This document shows positions 5,253 through 5,296 of a stretch of DNA of 5,296 nt, one piece after another. Both the position numbers and the translations under genes were made by a program. The notes below the pieces were generated by a model. It was not told the origin of the DNA, did not search any database, and was given only the letters and a program-made list of their open reading frames with translations. Numbering within the stretch: position 1 is the stretch's first letter; each line of letters starts with the position of its first letter. This DNA comes from an uncultured Clostridia bacterium (GTDB lineage Bacteria; Bacillota; Clostridia; Christensenellales; Borkfalkiaceae): positions 1 to 5,296 of the forward strand of contig CANQUY010000118.1 of NCBI GenBank assembly GCA_947627125.1, read 5' to 3'.

Positions 5253-5296
5253 ATGAAGAAAATTTCGATACTTATTGCGCTCTTTTTGATGGGGAG
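5253..5296 (+). CDS. Start of a gene for a secreted or membrane protein (cut by window edge)
   Basis: Fourteen codons are visible, reading MKKISILIALFLMG. Two lysines followed by a hydrophobic run are typical of a Sec signal peptide or a first membrane segment; a lipoprotein is possible if a Cys follows soon, but that lies outside the window. AGGGGAG at 5243-5249 provides a ribosome binding site, with its last base three bases before the ATG. The 8-base gap after the second PHP gene suggests membership of the same operon. The protein family cannot be told from this fragment. Confidence 0.6.
   Translation, partial: MKKISILIALFLMG

Overview
The window is a GC-rich stretch of bacterial chromosome from a replication-origin neighbourhood. 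It holds the 5' part of mnmG (gidA), complete dnaA, complete recF, two tandem PHP-family phosphoesterase genes, and the first codons of a gene encoding a secreted or membrane protein. The DnaA and RecF sequences look clostridial (Firmicutes), with high GC in genes and sharply AT-rich promoter DNA. An uncultured anaerobic, possibly gut-associated Clostridia lineage is my best guess. That placement comes from sequence style only, not from a database match.

Layout: mnmG (1-591, truncated by the left edge) and dnaA (981-2318) both read on the minus strand. They are separated by about 390 bases with no gene but packed with a 60-bp dispersed-type repeat: one forward copy, two inverted copies, and shorter fragments at both ends. 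dnaA and recF are divergent across a 124-bp AT-rich gap (38 of 124 bases are G or C by hand count). That gap carries a good plus-strand promoter for recF and a weaker minus-strand promoter for dnaA, and the two face each other. recF (2443-3525) overlaps the first PHP gene (3522-4415) by an ATGA junction. The second PHP gene (4417-5244) starts one base after the first ends, and the final partial gene starts 8 bases further on. These four plus-strand genes look like one translationally coupled operon.

How the genes work together: DnaA initiates chromosome replication, RecF loads the RecA pathway at gapped DNA and stalled forks, and MnmG modifies wobble uridines of tRNA. All three are classic neighbours of the bacterial origin. 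The usual Firmicutes order dnaA-dnaN-recF-gyrB is broken here: dnaN is absent between dnaA and recF, and the two genes point away from each other. The two PHP proteins keep the full set of metal-binding residues and resemble the TrpH/YciV group (RNase AM, nucleotide 3',5'-bisphosphate phosphatase). Their coupling to recF suggests, but does not prove, a job in nucleic-acid end processing or nucleotide clearance.

The least ordinary parts are the divergent dnaA/recF arrangement with face-to-face promoters, the tandem divergent PHP pair behind recF, and the repeat cluster between dnaA and mnmG. I saw no convincing DnaA-box cluster, RNA gene, CRISPR array or insertion sequence.
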